Source: Micromonospora sp. MH99 (GTDB lineage: Bacteria > Actinomycetota > Actinomycetes > Mycobacteriales > Micromonosporaceae). From it: a DNA stretch of 64,000 nt. The DNA lies in the NCBI RefSeq assembly GCF_021442385.1, contig NZ_MUZA01000019.1, positions 31,347 through 95,346 on the forward strand. The letters are read 5' to 3'. This document shows, piece by piece, positions 25,801-34,287 of this stretch (positions are counted from its first letter, which is position 1; each line of letters opens with the position of its first letter). Both the position numbers and the translations under genes were made by a program. The notes under the pieces were generated by a model that did not search any database, had not been told where the DNA came from, and saw nothing but the letters and a program-made list of their open reading frames with translations.

Positions 25801-26157
25801 CAATGCCAGCACCGTGCCCCCATTGCACCATCCGGGCACCGCTCGCGGACACCCCGTCGGGATCAGCGCAGCGGGTGCGACGCCGACCGTCCACGCAGGT
25901 CGCGCCGGGCGCGTCCGGCGAATGTCCGGATCACGACAGCCCGGCCACCGCACCATTCAGGACCGCGGAACGCCGCACCCCGCGCGAAGGTGACGACGCA
26001 TGGCGGCGCGTTCGGGCCAGAGGCGGGGGGTGACCGTGCGCTTTGTCGACGCCACCCACTCCGGGCGGACACTGGACGGGTGGTTCGAACCACGCGGACA
26101 TCTCCATCTGCGTACGCCAGGGCTCATCTGCGGAGCCGCACACCGCCGCGACGGCCG
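25801..26157. other. gap upstream of the Bell-like gene
   Basis: 357 bp separate the Bell-like start from the lipoprotein stop. It should hold the promoter of the Bell-NTPase operon, but I see no clear -35/-10. A GGTGGTTCGAACCACG palindrome at 26079-26094 is a dyad, not a tRNA. One short open frame with weak support is listed separately. Confidence 0.4.
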
Positions 26158-26161
26158 CTAG
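26000..26161 (+). CDS. possible 53-aa small protein
   Basis: ATG at 26000 to TAG at 26159-26161. A weak GAAGGTGA lies upstream. The second half (TVRFVDATHSGRTLDGWF then EPRGHLHLRTPGLIC) has protein-like composition. It is divergent from the Bell-NTPase operon and ends over the stop of the convergent lipoprotein. No family is recognised. It may be spurious, since the region is high in GC. Confidence 0.25.
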   Translation: MAARSGQRRGVTVRFVDATHSGRTLDGWFEPRGHLHLRTPGLICGAAHRRDGR

Positions 26162-26904
26162 CGCGACATGAGGCGGCGCAACGCGTCCGGCACCTCGATG
26201 ATCTCGGCGTCGCTCGGCTTGCCGATGGTGACCGGCTTGGCGAAGTCGGAGAACGTGGCCGTGGTGGCGAAGGTCGGCAACGAGACGGTCAGCGACGTGA
26301 GGTAGCCGTGCGCGTCCACCGACGCCTCGTACGGCACGGACTGCGACACACCGCCGTGGCGTTCCAAACTCTCTGCCTTCGCCGGCAGGAGGCCCCGAGA
26401 CACCCCTGCCGGCGCCACGCCGAAGTCGAGCTTGCCGGAGTAGGTGCCCTCCCCCGTACGCGTGGCGGCCGTCATGGCTGCGGCGAAGCCCCTGATCCCG
26501 GCCGGATCGAACGCGTCCCCCAGGTGCACCACTGACGCCGAGGCGAACTCCGCCGTCGGGAACCAGATGAACTTCGTCGGGTCGAGGTTCGGCATGTAGG
26601 TGCTGCCCAGCGTCATCCACGCGTCGTCGCCGACCACCCGCACCCGGGACTCGACAGCCTCGCCGCCGGTGCCCGTGGTGACGCTCAGGGTCAGCGCCCG
26701 GCCCGCCGGGTCGGTGTCGCCCGCCACCTCGACGTTCGGCGCGCTCAACGTGACGTGCGCGGGCACCCCGGCGGTCTTGGCGGCTGCGGCACGCACCTGC
26801 GCGAGCGGGTCGGTGGGGGCAGGTTCGGGCGATCCCTTTCCGCCCGACTCGCAGCCTGCCACCAGCACCAACAGCCCGACGAGCAGCCATCTACGAATTG
26901 CCAT
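26158..26904 (-). CDS. LppX/LprAFG-like lipoprotein
   Basis: The ATG at 26904 gives 248 aa. The N-terminus MAIRRWLLVGLLVLVAGCES is a lipoprotein signal with lipobox LVAGC (Cys18). The remaining protein has the pattern of the LppX/LprG family: DPLAQVRAAAAKTAGVPAHVTL, TLSVTTGTGGEAVESRVRVVGDDAWMTLG, and later VSLPTFATTATFSDFAKPVTIGKP. These proteins adopt a LolA-like half-barrel and carry lipids or lipoglycans across the periplasm-equivalent space. Whether this one does so in this organism is inference. It is preceded by an AT-poor spacer and followed by the gap of the BASS operon. Confidence 0.75.
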   Translation of the reverse strand: MAIRRWLLVGLLVLVAGCESGGKGSPEPAPTDPLAQVRAAAAKTAGVPAHVTLSAPNVEVAGDTDPAGRALTLSVTTGTGGEAVESRVRVVGDDAWMTLGSTYMPNLDPTKFIWFPTAEFASASVVHLGDAFDPAGIRGFAAAMTAATRTGEGTYSGKLDFGVAPAGVSRGLLPAKAESLERHGGVSQSVPYEASVDAHGYLTSLTVSLPTFATTATFSDFAKPVTIGKPSDAEIIEVPDALRRLMSR

Positions 26905-27123
26905 TTCCGAACCCCCGTTGATCGACAGCCGGGGCAGACTACCGCGCACCAGGGATCGACGTCGGCCCTCGGCGTTCCGCCTCGGCACGCACCGCTTCGC
27001 CGCTCTCGCCAGGGTGGCCGAGAGGGTGCGCCACGGCGCTTCGCGGGTCGTGGGCGCTGGAGAACTGGCGAGTCTCGCTGGTGGCCCGACGACGGGAGCG
27101 CCGCCCGTGGCTAGGGTGCAGGC

Positions 27124-28215
27124 ATGGTTGATCGGCGCCAGGTGATGAACTTCCGCGTCCGGGCCCAGCAGCTCGACCGGGACGAGGGCACGCTCGCCGA
27201 CACCGCCGTCTTGGACATCGGGGTGCAGAACACCGGCCCGGACGGCGCCCGGTGGGCCCTCGCTGCCCGTGGGGTCGACGTGACCGCGCTGTCCGACGCC
27301 GACGTGGTCCTGCTCTGGACGGTGCGGGGCGCACCGCACCTCTACCGCCGGGCCGACGTCGGGCACGTGGTGGCCGCGGTCGAGCCCTTCTCCGACGCCG
27401 ACGCGGGCAAGCGCATCTACGACGCCGCCAAGCCGTTGAAGGCCGCCGGCATCGGCAACCTCGCCGCCCTCGACGAGGTGGCCGCCCGGATGCGGGAGAT
27501 CGTCACCACGCCGACGGTCAAGGGAGACGTCTCCGGCCGTCTGGCCACGGTGCTGCCCGAGCCGTACCTGCGGTTCTGCCGGGTCTGCGACGCCACACAC
27601 CTGTACGAGATGCCGTTCCGGCTCGCCGCCGCGCGGGCGGGGTTGGAGTTGCAGCTCGACACGTCACCTCCGGTCCTGCGGCGCATCACCGGGTTCCGCA
27701 AGGCGTCCGCCCCGGCTGACCGGTTCGACGTCATCCGCGCGTACCTGCGTCTGCTCGGCCCGGCCACCCCGAAGCAGGTGGCCGGCTATCTCGACGCCCC
27801 GGTCAAGGACGTGAAGGCGCGCTGGCCCGACGACGTGGTCGAGGTGACTGTCGACGGCGAGTCCCGTTCGCTGCTGGCCGCCGACGAGGAGGCGTTGACG
27901 TCGGCCGGCGGCGGCGTGACCCGCCTGCTCGGCCCGTTCGACCTGTTCCTTCAGGCGAAGGACCGGGCGACCCTGGCACCCGATGCCGCCCGCGCAAAGG
28001 AGTTGTGGCCGGTGCTGGGCCGCCCCGGCGCGGTCCTGGTCGACGGCGACCTGGTGGGCACCTGGCGTCCCCGCAAGTCCGGCCGGACGCTCACGGTCGC
28101 GGTCCAGCCCTGGCAGAGGCTGTCAACCGGCACGCGCGAGGCCATCACCGCACAGGCCGAACGCCTCGCCGCGCACCGCGAGGTGTCGCTCGCCGGGGTC
28201 GACGTCGACAGTTAG
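27124..28215 (+). CDS. winged-helix DNA-binding domain (AlkZ-like) protein
   Basis: A 363-aa protein of the HTH_42 family, which includes the DNA glycosylase AlkZ. Conserved stretches include MNFRVRAQQLDRDEG, VLDIGVQNTGPDGARWALAAR and VVLLWTVRGAPHLYRRAD, the latter holding the family's Trp-Thr-x-Arg-Gly-x-x-His segment. The QxQ catalytic motif of true AlkZ is replaced by QNTG at that position, so interstrand-crosslink unhooking is not assured. A C-terminal wing (SGRTLTVAVQPW) completes the fold. It may be a DNA-repair enzyme or a DNA-binding protein of unknown role. Confidence 0.8.
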   Translation: MVDRRQVMNFRVRAQQLDRDEGTLADTAVLDIGVQNTGPDGARWALAARGVDVTALSDADVVLLWTVRGAPHLYRRADVGHVVAAVEPFSDADAGKRIYDAAKPLKAAGIGNLAALDEVAARMREIVTTPTVKGDVSGRLATVLPEPYLRFCRVCDATHLYEMPFRLAAARAGLELQLDTSPPVLRRITGFRKASAPADRFDVIRAYLRLLGPATPKQVAGYLDAPVKDVKARWPDDVVEVTVDGESRSLLAADEEALTSAGGGVTRLLGPFDLFLQAKDRATLAPDAARAKELWPVLGRPGAVLVDGDLVGTWRPRKSGRTLTVAVQPWQRLSTGTREAITAQAERLAAHREVSLAGVDVDS

Positions 28216-28406
28216 CGGGCGCGGGGGCCAGACCGACGCGCGGCGGCCGTGCGCGACCGCGGCCAGCAGGACGCCCGATCCGCCGGTACGCACGGGTACG
28301 GCATGACAGACTGTGGGGCGTCCTCGGCCGTCGACACCGGTCAGCGAACCCCCCTCCACGTTCGGCCGCGGCAGGCACCGGCGCCCGGCGCGTGGAAGGG
28401 GCGGGG

Positions 28407-29093
28407 ATGCAGCCAACCTGGCTCCTGGCGCTCTCCTGGGCCTCGCTCGCGGTCGGCGTCGTCAGCTTCGCGATCGTCCTCGCCGACACGTACCTGCGCG
28501 GGCATCGTCAGCCGGTCAAGGTCATGGAGATCGTCTGGCTGGTGACCGTCCTCTACGTCGGCCCGGCGGCCGTGCGCCTCTACTGGAACTGGGGCAGGCC
28601 GCAGGCGCTTGAGCCACGACGGCGGAACGACAAGCCTCGACGGCCCCACCGGGGCGTCATCCTGACGCAGGTGTCCCGTTGTGGCGCGCACTGCGCTCTC
28701 GGCTTCATCGTCGCCGAGGTCGCCCTGTACGCGCTCAGTTTCGACCCGGCTCGCAACGGGCTGTGGATCACCTACGTCGGCGACTATCTGGCGGCGGTGA
28801 CGATCGCTGTTCTCTTTCGGTTCTTCGAGGGGCCGGCTCGCCGCGTCGCGCAGATCTGGCGCGCGCTGACGGCGGTCGTGAGGGCGGAACTGCTGACCAT
28901 CACGGTGTTCGAGTCGGCGCTGTTCGCGTGGCTGACGCTGGCGCACCACATGGTCTTTCCGGAGCCGCCCCTACGGCCCGACAGCCCCACCTTCTGGTTC
29001 GCCGGTCAGATCGGGCTGATCGCCGGCTTCGTCACGGCCTGGCCCGCCGCCTCCTGGCAGGTCGGCCGAAGGCTGCGCGGCGGGCCACGCTGA
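28407..29093 (+). CDS. DUF4396 family membrane protein
   Basis: The ATG at 28407 is preceded by GGAAGGGGCGGGG and gives 228 aa. Upstream open sequence (28005-28406) lies within the preceding gene or is noncoding. Five to six hydrophobic segments are seen: about residues 5-25, 40-60, 90-112, 125-138, 160-178 and 200-218. Motifs such as VMEIVWLVTVLYVGP and RCGAHCALGFIVAE fit DUF4396, a family of predicted membrane proteins of unknown function. It ends just before a strong hairpin shared with the convergent SDR gene. Confidence 0.75.
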   Translation: MQPTWLLALSWASLAVGVVSFAIVLADTYLRGHRQPVKVMEIVWLVTVLYVGPAAVRLYWNWGRPQALEPRRRNDKPRRPHRGVILTQVSRCGAHCALGFIVAEVALYALSFDPARNGLWITYVGDYLAAVTIAVLFRFFEGPARRVAQIWRALTAVVRAELLTITVFESALFAWLTLAHHMVFPEPPLRPDSPTFWFAGQIGLIAGFVTAWPAASWQVGRRLRGGPR

Positions 29094-29094
29094 C

Positions 29095-29130
29095 GGTCGC
29101 GGCGGGACCCGGACGGGTCCCGCCGCGACC
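29095..29130 (+). terminator. 16-bp perfect inverted repeat, bidirectional terminator
   Basis: GGTCGCGGCGGGACCC pairs perfectly with GGGTCCCGCCGCGACC around a 4-nt loop (GGAC). It begins two bases after the DUF4396 stop and lies 22 bp from the end of the convergent SDR gene. No T-tract follows on either side. Confidence 0.7.
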
Positions 29131-29152
29131 GATCACCTGCCTCGTGGCACGG

Positions 29153-30067
29153 TCACGCCGCGAAGGCCGCCTGGCCGACCGGGAACCGGACGCCGGTGAG
29201 GTCTTCCGAGACGGCCCAGAGGCGTTGTTGCACCGTCAGGTCGTAGGAGTCGGGGCTGGAGGTGACGAGCTTCGGGTAGCCGCGCGTCTCGCCCAGGCCG
29301 TCGGGGCCGTAGTACTGCCCGCCGAGGACGGCCGGGTCGGTGGCGGCGCGCAGGGTGGGCAGCGCGCCCGCCGCCGCGGGCTGGGTGATCACCGGGGCGA
29401 ACCAGGTGATCGGTGCGCGCACGACCGCCGGGGCGTTGCGGACCAGTTCGGTGTTGGAGACGCCGGGGTGCGCGGCCACCGCGACGGTGGTGCCGTGCGG
29501 GGCGAGCCGGCGCTGCAACTCGTAGGTGAACATCAGGTTGGCGAGCTTCGACTGGCCGTAGGCGGCGACCCGACTGTACGAACGCTCCCACTGCAGATCG
29601 TCGAATCCGATGGCGGCGCGGATGCGGTGCCCGACGCTGCTGACCGTTACCACGCGGGAGCCGGGCACGGGCAGCAGCACGTCGAGCAGCAGGCCGGTGA
29701 GCGCGAAGTGGCCCAGGTGGTTGGTGCCGAACTGCATCTCGAAGCCGTCGCGGGTGGTCTGCTTCGGGGTGTACATCACGCCGGCGTTGTTGATCAGCAG
29801 GTCGATCCGCGGGTGGGCGGTACGCAGGTCGGCCGCGGCGGCGCGCACGGATTCCAGCGAGGTCAGGTCCAGTTCCTGGACGGAGACGTCGCCGTTGATC
29901 CGGGCGGCGGCCCGCCTGCCCTTCTCGGTGTCGCGTACGGCCAGCACGACCGACGCCCCGCGCTCGGCGAGCAGCCGGGCGGTCTCGAAGCCCAGCCCGG
30001 TGTTGGCGCCGGTGACCACTGCCACCCGGCCGTCCTGACGCGGAATCTGCTGCTCGGTCCAGTTCAT
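29153..30067 (-). CDS. SDR-family NAD(P)-dependent oxidoreductase
   Basis: A 304-aa classical short-chain dehydrogenase. The cofactor motif is TGANTGLG (19-26), followed by NNAG (93-96), the catalytic Ser143/144, Tyr170 and Lys174 (YGQSK). The arrangement and the [15 protein letters not shown] segment are like the retinol-dehydrogenase/protochlorophyllide-type SDRs frequent in actinobacteria. It reduces or oxidises a carbonyl with NAD(P); substrate unknown. It is divergent from a TetR regulator at 30168 and a triple operator lies between, so it is probably repressed by that regulator. Confidence 0.9.
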   Translation of the reverse strand: MNWTEQQIPRQDGRVAVVTGANTGLGFETARLLAERGASVVLAVRDTEKGRRAAARINGDVSVQELDLTSLESVRAAAADLRTAHPRIDLLINNAGVMYTPKQTTRDGFEMQFGTNHLGHFALTGLLLDVLLPVPGSRVVTVSSVGHRIRAAIGFDDLQWERSYSRVAAYGQSKLANLMFTYELQRRLAPHGTTVAVAAHPGVSNTELVRNAPAVVRAPITWFAPVITQPAAAGALPTLRAATDPAVLGGQYYGPDGLGETRGYPKLVTSSPDSYDLTVQQRLWAVSEDLTGVRFPVGQAAFAA

Positions 30068-30080
30068 CTCAGGCTCCCAA

Positions 30081-30149
30081 GGTACCGCCGGTAAGTTATG
30101 CCTGAACGGTAAGGTACCGCCGGTACACTGTCAAGAGACCGGCGGTACC
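30081..30149 (+). promoter_or_regulatory. triple operator between SDR and TetR genes
   Basis: The sequence GGTACCGCCGGTA occurs at 30081-30093 and again at 30113-30125, 32 bp apart. Its inverse, ACCGGCGGTACC, lies at 30138-30149. The last two form an inverted pair with a 12-bp spacer. All three sit in the 100-bp gap between the divergent starts and would overlap both promoters. The adjacent TetR regulator (30168) is the obvious binder. Confidence 0.6.
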
Positions 30150-30167
30150 TAAGTTAGGGTTGGCGTC

Positions 30168-30833
30168 ATGACGTTCCAGCGGGCACGCAGCGAGGAGCAG
30201 CGTGCGGTCCGGCGCCAGGCGATCCTGGAGACGACCTCGGCGATGCTCGACGAGATGTCGGTGGCCGAGGTGACCCTGAACGAGCTGAGCCGGCGGGTGG
30301 GCCTGGCCAAGACGGCGGTGCTGCGGTATTTCGAGTCCCGCGAAGCGGTGCTGCTCGACCTGCTGGACGACCGGACGACGACCTGGCTGACCGAGCTGGA
30401 GCAGGAGCTGGGCCGGGGCGTCGACCCGAGCCGGTCCGCGCTGGAGCGTGCCCAGCAGGCGGCGGACGTGCTCAGTGGGTCGCTCGCCGCCCAGACGGTG
30501 CTGTGTGATCTCTTCGGCGCGCAGGGCGGGGTGCTCGAGCACAACGTCTCGGTGGAGGTGGTCCGCCGACACAAGCGGGCCTCGCTGGCCAACCTCGCGG
30601 TGATGGCCGACCTCATCCGGCGGCACCTGCCGGAGGTCGGCGAGCGCGCCGAGCTGTTCTGCCTGCAGGCTCTGCTCGTGGCAGGCGCGCTGTCCGCCTA
30701 CACGTCGCCGCCGCCGAGCCTGCTCGCCGTCTACGAATCCGAGCCTGCGCTCGCGGTCTACCAGATCGACCTGCGGGCCGCCCTGCGGCTCGCGATCATC
30801 ACGTCGCTCGTGGGCTTCCTGCCACGCTCCTGA
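30168..30833 (+). CDS. TetR-family transcriptional regulator
   Basis: A 221-aa protein with an N-terminal TetR HTH (about residues 12-55: QAILETTSAMLDEMSVAEVTLNELSRRVGLAKTAVLRYFES). The C-terminal ligand-binding domain is helical (QAADVLSGSLAAQTVLCDLFG, FCLQALLVAGALSAY). It is divergent from the SDR gene and likely represses it through the GGTACCGCCGGTA operators. The ligand is unknown. Confidence 0.88.
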   Translation: MTFQRARSEEQRAVRRQAILETTSAMLDEMSVAEVTLNELSRRVGLAKTAVLRYFESREAVLLDLLDDRTTTWLTELEQELGRGVDPSRSALERAQQAADVLSGSLAAQTVLCDLFGAQGGVLEHNVSVEVVRRHKRASLANLAVMADLIRRHLPEVGERAELFCLQALLVAGALSAYTSPPPSLLAVYESEPALAVYQIDLRAALRLAIITSLVGFLPRS

Positions 30834-30917
30834 CTCCGACGCGCCCCGGACGTTCGGCGCCTGACTCGCGTGCAACCCGATGGTCATGAGCCTGCTCGCG
30901 GTCTACCATCAGCCGCC

Positions 30918-31802
30918 GTGCTCACCAACGAACAGATCATCGGACAGGCCCTGGACCGGATCGGGGCAGGGTACGTCTTTCCCGCGAAGGTCGCCGACAT
31001 CGACGCCGCGATCCGGCGTCGTCTCGCTGCCGGCGAGTACGACGACCTGGACGGGCCGGCGCTCTGCACGACGGTGACCGATCACCTTCAGCAGGTGTGC
31101 CCGGACAGGCATCTGCGGCTGCTCTGGACGGACCAGCCGCAGTCACTCGATCCGGCGGACGAGGACGGCGGCCGGGCCGCGTTCCGCGCGCTGCTCAGGG
31201 CGGAGAACCAGGGGATCCGCCGGGTCGAGCACCTGGACGGGAACGTCGGGCTCATCGACGTGCGGCGCATCGCGTACGCCGACGAGGGCGCCGCCGCGAT
31301 CGGCGCGGCCATGCACCTGGTCGCCCTCAGCTCCGCGCTCATCCTCGACCTGCGCGCGTGCAGCGGCGGAACACCGGAGGGCGCCGCGATGTGGTGCAGC
31401 TACTTCTTCCGCGACGACCAGGTGCACCTCAACGACTTCTACGAGCGGTCCACCGGCGCCACCCGTCAGTTCTGGACCACAGCCCACCTTCCCGCGCCGC
31501 GCTATGTGGACCGTCCGGTCCATGTGCTCACCAGCGCGATGACGTTCTCCGGTGGCGAGGACGTGGCGTACACCCTCCAGGCGCACGGCCGGGCCGTCGT
31601 CGTCGGTGAGACGACCCGCGGCGGCGCGCACCCGACGGCCCGCCACCCGGTCACCGAACACATCCTCGTGACCGTGCCGACCGCCCGGACCATCAACAGC
31701 GTCACCAGCACCAACTGGGAGGGCGTCGGCGTGGTCCCCGACGTGTCAGTCCCGGCGGACCAGGCACTCGACACGGCGCTCAAGGCCATCTCGGGCGCAT
31801 AG
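30918..31802 (+). CDS. S41-family peptidase (IRBP/tail-specific protease-like)
   Basis: The GTG at 30918 gives 294 aa; an upstream frame from 30870 lacks coding character. The N-terminal helical region (GQALDRIGAGYVFPAKVADIDAAI) and C-terminal catalytic domain match the IRBP/tricorn-core S41 group. The nucleophile is Ser211 in the TFSGGE motif, with the preceding strand VHVLTSAM. LILDLRACSGGTPEGAAM is the oxyanion region. No signal peptide is present, so it is likely cytoplasmic. The substrate is unknown. It ends before a bidirectional hairpin shared with the convergent gene at 31887. Confidence 0.8.
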   Translation: MLTNEQIIGQALDRIGAGYVFPAKVADIDAAIRRRLAAGEYDDLDGPALCTTVTDHLQQVCPDRHLRLLWTDQPQSLDPADEDGGRAAFRALLRAENQGIRRVEHLDGNVGLIDVRRIAYADEGAAAIGAAMHLVALSSALILDLRACSGGTPEGAAMWCSYFFRDDQVHLNDFYERSTGATRQFWTTAHLPAPRYVDRPVHVLTSAMTFSGGEDVAYTLQAHGRAVVVGETTRGGAHPTARHPVTEHILVTVPTARTINSVTSTNWEGVGVVPDVSVPADQALDTALKAISGA

Positions 31803-31844
31803 CGGCGCACGCGGCGGGATCGCACCGGGTCCCGCCACGGCCCG

Positions 31845-31881
31845 TGTTCCCGGCCCGTCGGTTGCCGACCGGCCGGGAACA
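31845..31881 (+). terminator. 11-bp stem hairpin between convergent genes
   Basis: TGTTCCCGGCC (31845-31855) pairs with GGCCGGGAACA (31871-31881), with an inner GTCGG/CCGAC stem. An adjacent GGCGGGA...TCCCGCC pair lies at 31813-31836. It separates the S41 peptidase from the convergent papain-like gene. Confidence 0.55.
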
Positions 31882-31886
31882 TCGCG

Positions 31887-32888
31887 TCAGGCGGTCGTCA
31901 TCCCTCGGGTCGCCAGCTCGCTGAGCGACGCCGCGCCGCTCGCGCCGAACGCCGCCCGAGCCACCGCCGGTTTGCGCAGCTCGAACACCTCGACGAGGAT
32001 CGTCGGCGCTTCGGACCGGCGGCGGATCCCGTCGATCTCCTGCCGGTCAGGATTGAACGGCAACGTCTGCCACTGGTTCGCGGTCTCCTGCCAGTCGGAC
32101 GAGATGGCCGCGGCCAGGCCGTCGAGCAGGCTCTCGTAGTTCTCCTTGCTGATCGCCCGACCCAACCCGTACCGCTCGCGCAGGGCGAGAATCGCGCGCG
32201 AAGCCTCTCCGGAGTAGCTGTCGTTGATGCCGAGCCACCAGTGCGCGAAGTAGGTGCCCTGGTAGCCCTGGGCCAGGTAACGCGACCCGTCGTGGTGCAC
32301 CTCGATGACGAAGTTGTGCACCTGCGGGAACTGGCAGTCGAGCAGCAGGACGGTCTGGGCGGTGGCGGGCTGGACGCGCAGCGCCTGCTTGAGCGCGGCG
32401 CCCTTGCCCTTGCCGTAGGTCTGGCTGGACAGGCGGACAGGCTCGCCGCCCCTGTCGCGCAACTGCTCGCGAATCTGGAACGCGGCTATTCCGCAGTTCG
32501 CCCACCTGCGGCTCTCGTCGCGCCGGGTGATCTGCGGGTCGCCGGTGCGTCCCGTGCTCCCCACCGCCGCGTCGAGCTTCGCCAGGTCGCCGACGCCGAC
32601 AGCCTCGCCACGCTGGCGTTGGCCGTCGTCGGTGGCACGGGCCATGTCGTTGCGCGCGTAGCTGGTCGCGGCGGTGATGGCTTCGGCCCAGGTCCCGAAG
32701 TTGCGGTGCTCCAGCAACGTGCTCGCCGACCAGTCCACCAACGCCCCGACCACCTCGCCCCTGAGGTCGCTGGGCAGGAGCGGTTTGATCCGGGCCAGGA
32801 TGTCGCCGCACGCCTTCTCGTCGGTCTCCAGGTTGGGGATCTGACCCTTCGGTGGGTAGGTGTCCCGCTCCTCCGCGATGATCAGCAT
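31887..32888 (-). CDS. protein of unknown function, papain-fold-like
   Basis: The ATG at 32888 has GGAGGTTCGG five bases upstream, giving 333 aa. I do not recognise a named family. Residues 131-140 (NCGIAAFQIR), with Cys132, and 190-196 (VHNFVIEV), with His191, followed by a Gln-rich YLAQGYQGTYFAHWW (203-217), fit the Cys-His order of a papain-like fold. Residues 1-70 and 240-300 are mostly helical. No signal peptide or membrane segment is seen. It is monocistronic between a convergent S41 peptidase and a divergent DUF2089 operon. The papain reading is inference; an effector or toxin-like role is possible but unproven. Confidence 0.6.
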   Translation of the reverse strand: MLIIAEERDTYPPKGQIPNLETDEKACGDILARIKPLLPSDLRGEVVGALVDWSASTLLEHRNFGTWAEAITAATSYARNDMARATDDGQRQRGEAVGVGDLAKLDAAVGSTGRTGDPQITRRDESRRWANCGIAAFQIREQLRDRGGEPVRLSSQTYGKGKGAALKQALRVQPATAQTVLLLDCQFPQVHNFVIEVHHDGSRYLAQGYQGTYFAHWWLGINDSYSGEASRAILALRERYGLGRAISKENYESLLDGLAAAISSDWQETANQWQTLPFNPDRQEIDGIRRRSEAPTILVEVFELRKPAVARAAFGASGAASLSELATRGMTTA

Positions 32889-33137
32889 CCGAACCTCCAC
32901 TGTCCGCTGTGTACGGCCGCCCCACGGCGAGCCGGGTTCCAGATTGGACTGTCCGTGAGCAGACGAACACGGAACGTCGGACTTCCGTCCCGAACCGCGA
33001 CGTCACCTCCCGGTCCGCGACGACCCACGCGCGCGCCGTCGGGAGAGATGCCTGACGGTGATCCGCCACTGTCCGGGCCCAGGCCGTCGCGCTGCGGCCT
33101 GGGCCCAGACGGTCATCGAGGCAGCCGAGCACCGACA

Positions 33138-33196
33138 TTAAGAAAGTTAAGGTCCGACTCTTGGAAGTTGAGGATTCTTAAGGTACAAATTTAGGT
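33138..33196 (+). promoter_or_regulatory. candidate leaderless promoter of the DUF2089 operon
   Basis: The 308-bp gap before 33197 is GC-rich at first; the last 60 bp is AT-rich. An inverted repeat TTAAGAA (33138-33144) / TTCTTAA (33175-33181) and repeated A-GTT-[A/G]-AGG blocks are present. A -35-like TTGGAA (33161-33166) lies 17 bp before TACAAA (33184-33189), placing the predicted transcript start at about the ATG at 33197. No Shine-Dalgarno lies upstream, so a leaderless message is plausible. Confidence 0.4.
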
Positions 33197-33574
33197 ATGA
33201 CAGATCAGGCGATGGACTGGCAGGAACTCACCAGCCTGACGCGGGGGCAGCCGTTCGTCGTCGAGCGGGTGCGCCTGGCGGGCAACGGCGTTGCGATCGA
33301 GGGCGAGTTCGAGCTCCCGCAGCTGGCTCAGCTCAACGTCGAGGATCAGGTTTTCGTCACTGCGTTCGTGCGCTGCCACGGCTCGATCAAGGAGATGGAA
33401 CGCATCTTCGGGGTGAGCTACCCGACGATCAAGTCACGGCTCAACCGGATCACGCAGATGCTCGACTTCGTCGAGACCGACCCGGCGCCGTCGCGGGCCG
33501 ACGTCATCGACCGGTTGCGCCGCGGTGAGATCAATGCCCAGCAGGCGTTGGCCGAGCTGGAAGGCCGGTCGTGA
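33197..33574 (+). CDS. DUF2089 domain-containing protein
   Basis: A 125-aa protein. The central HTH-like region is GSIKEMERIFGVSYPTIKSRLNRI (about residues 68-92), typical of DUF2089. The C-terminus (SRADVIDRLRRGEINAQQALAEL) resembles a short SHOCT-like helix pair. It is probably a DNA-binding protein. It heads an operon with a small membrane protein (overlap of the stop codon and ATG) and a SHOCT-like protein, a common actinobacterial trio whose role is unknown. Confidence 0.85.
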   Translation: MTDQAMDWQELTSLTRGQPFVVERVRLAGNGVAIEGEFELPQLAQLNVEDQVFVTAFVRCHGSIKEMERIFGVSYPTIKSRLNRITQMLDFVETDPAPSRADVIDRLRRGEINAQQALAELEGRS

Positions 33575-33831
33575 TGCCGCAGTTGGTGACCGTGAAGGTC
33601 GATCGCCCGGGCCACCGACCCATCCGCTTGTGGGTTCCGGTGCTCCCGGTGGTGCTCCTGCTCTTCCCGGTCGTGGTCCTGGTCGCGCTCGCGGCGATCG
33701 TGGCCTGCCTGGTGTTCCGCATCGGCGCGGTGCGGGCACTCGGCGCCGGTTGGCGCGTCATCTCCGCGCTGCCCGGCGCCCGTTTCGACATCGAGCAGGG
33801 CCGCACGGCCGTGCTCGTGGCCATCCGATAG
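33574..33831 (+). CDS. small membrane protein
   Basis: The ATG at 33574 overlaps the DUF2089 stop (TGATG); 85 aa (a GTG at 33571 would add one residue). One long hydrophobic segment (residues about 22-48, LPVVLLLFPVVVLVALAAIVACLVF) and basic flanks show a single- or double-pass membrane protein. It is translationally coupled to the DUF2089 gene and 12 bp before the next gene. No catalytic motif is seen. Confidence 0.75.
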   Translation: MPQLVTVKVDRPGHRPIRLWVPVLPVVLLLFPVVVLVALAAIVACLVFRIGAVRALGAGWRVISALPGARFDIEQGRTAVLVAIR

Positions 33832-33843
33832 GAGAGGTTCGAC

Positions 33844-34266
33844 ATGAACGAACAACGCAAGGACATCCTCGACATGCTGGCCGCCGGCAAGATCACCGCA
33901 GAGGAGGCGGAGCAGCTCATCGCCGCACTCGAACGGGACCCGGCACCGGCGGCGGCAGGTCTCGACGCCCGACCGAAGGGCAAGCTGAAGTACCTGCGGG
34001 TGGTGGTGGACGCCACCGACAACGGCGAGCCGTCGCGGGTCAACGTGCGGGTGCCGCTGCAACTGCTGCGGGCCGGCGTACGGCTGGCGGCGCTCGTCCC
34101 GCCGCAGGCGCTGGTCAAGGCCAACGCCTCACTCAGCGACTCGGGCGTGCCGATCGACCTGACGCAGCTCAAGCCCGAGCAGCTGGAGGCGCTCGTGGAG
34201 CACCTCGACGACATGACGGTGGAGGTGGACTCCCCCGATGCCACCGTGCGGGTCTTCTGCGAGTAG
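33844..34266 (+). CDS. SHOCT-like domain protein
   Basis: A 140-aa protein with AGGAGAGG upstream. Residues 1-30 (MNEQRKDILDMLAAGKITAEEAEQLIAALE) are a short helix-turn of SHOCT-like type. The rest (KLKYLRVVVDATDNGEPSRVNVRVPLQLLRAGVRLAALVP) is a beta domain with a DUF4097-like feel. It is probably a partner in the DUF2089 operon, likely sensing or assembling at the membrane; that is inference. A hairpin follows the stop. Confidence 0.8.
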   Translation: MNEQRKDILDMLAAGKITAEEAEQLIAALERDPAPAAAGLDARPKGKLKYLRVVVDATDNGEPSRVNVRVPLQLLRAGVRLAALVPPQALVKANASLSDSGVPIDLTQLKPEQLEALVEHLDDMTVEVDSPDATVRVFCE

Positions 34267-34287
34267 GCGCCGTCCGACCGGACGGCC

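Noticed and set aside
26079..26094. GGTGGTTCGAACCACG as a possible tRNA T-arm
   Set aside because: No acceptor stem, anticodon arm or CCA-side pairing fits around it; it is a simple dyad.
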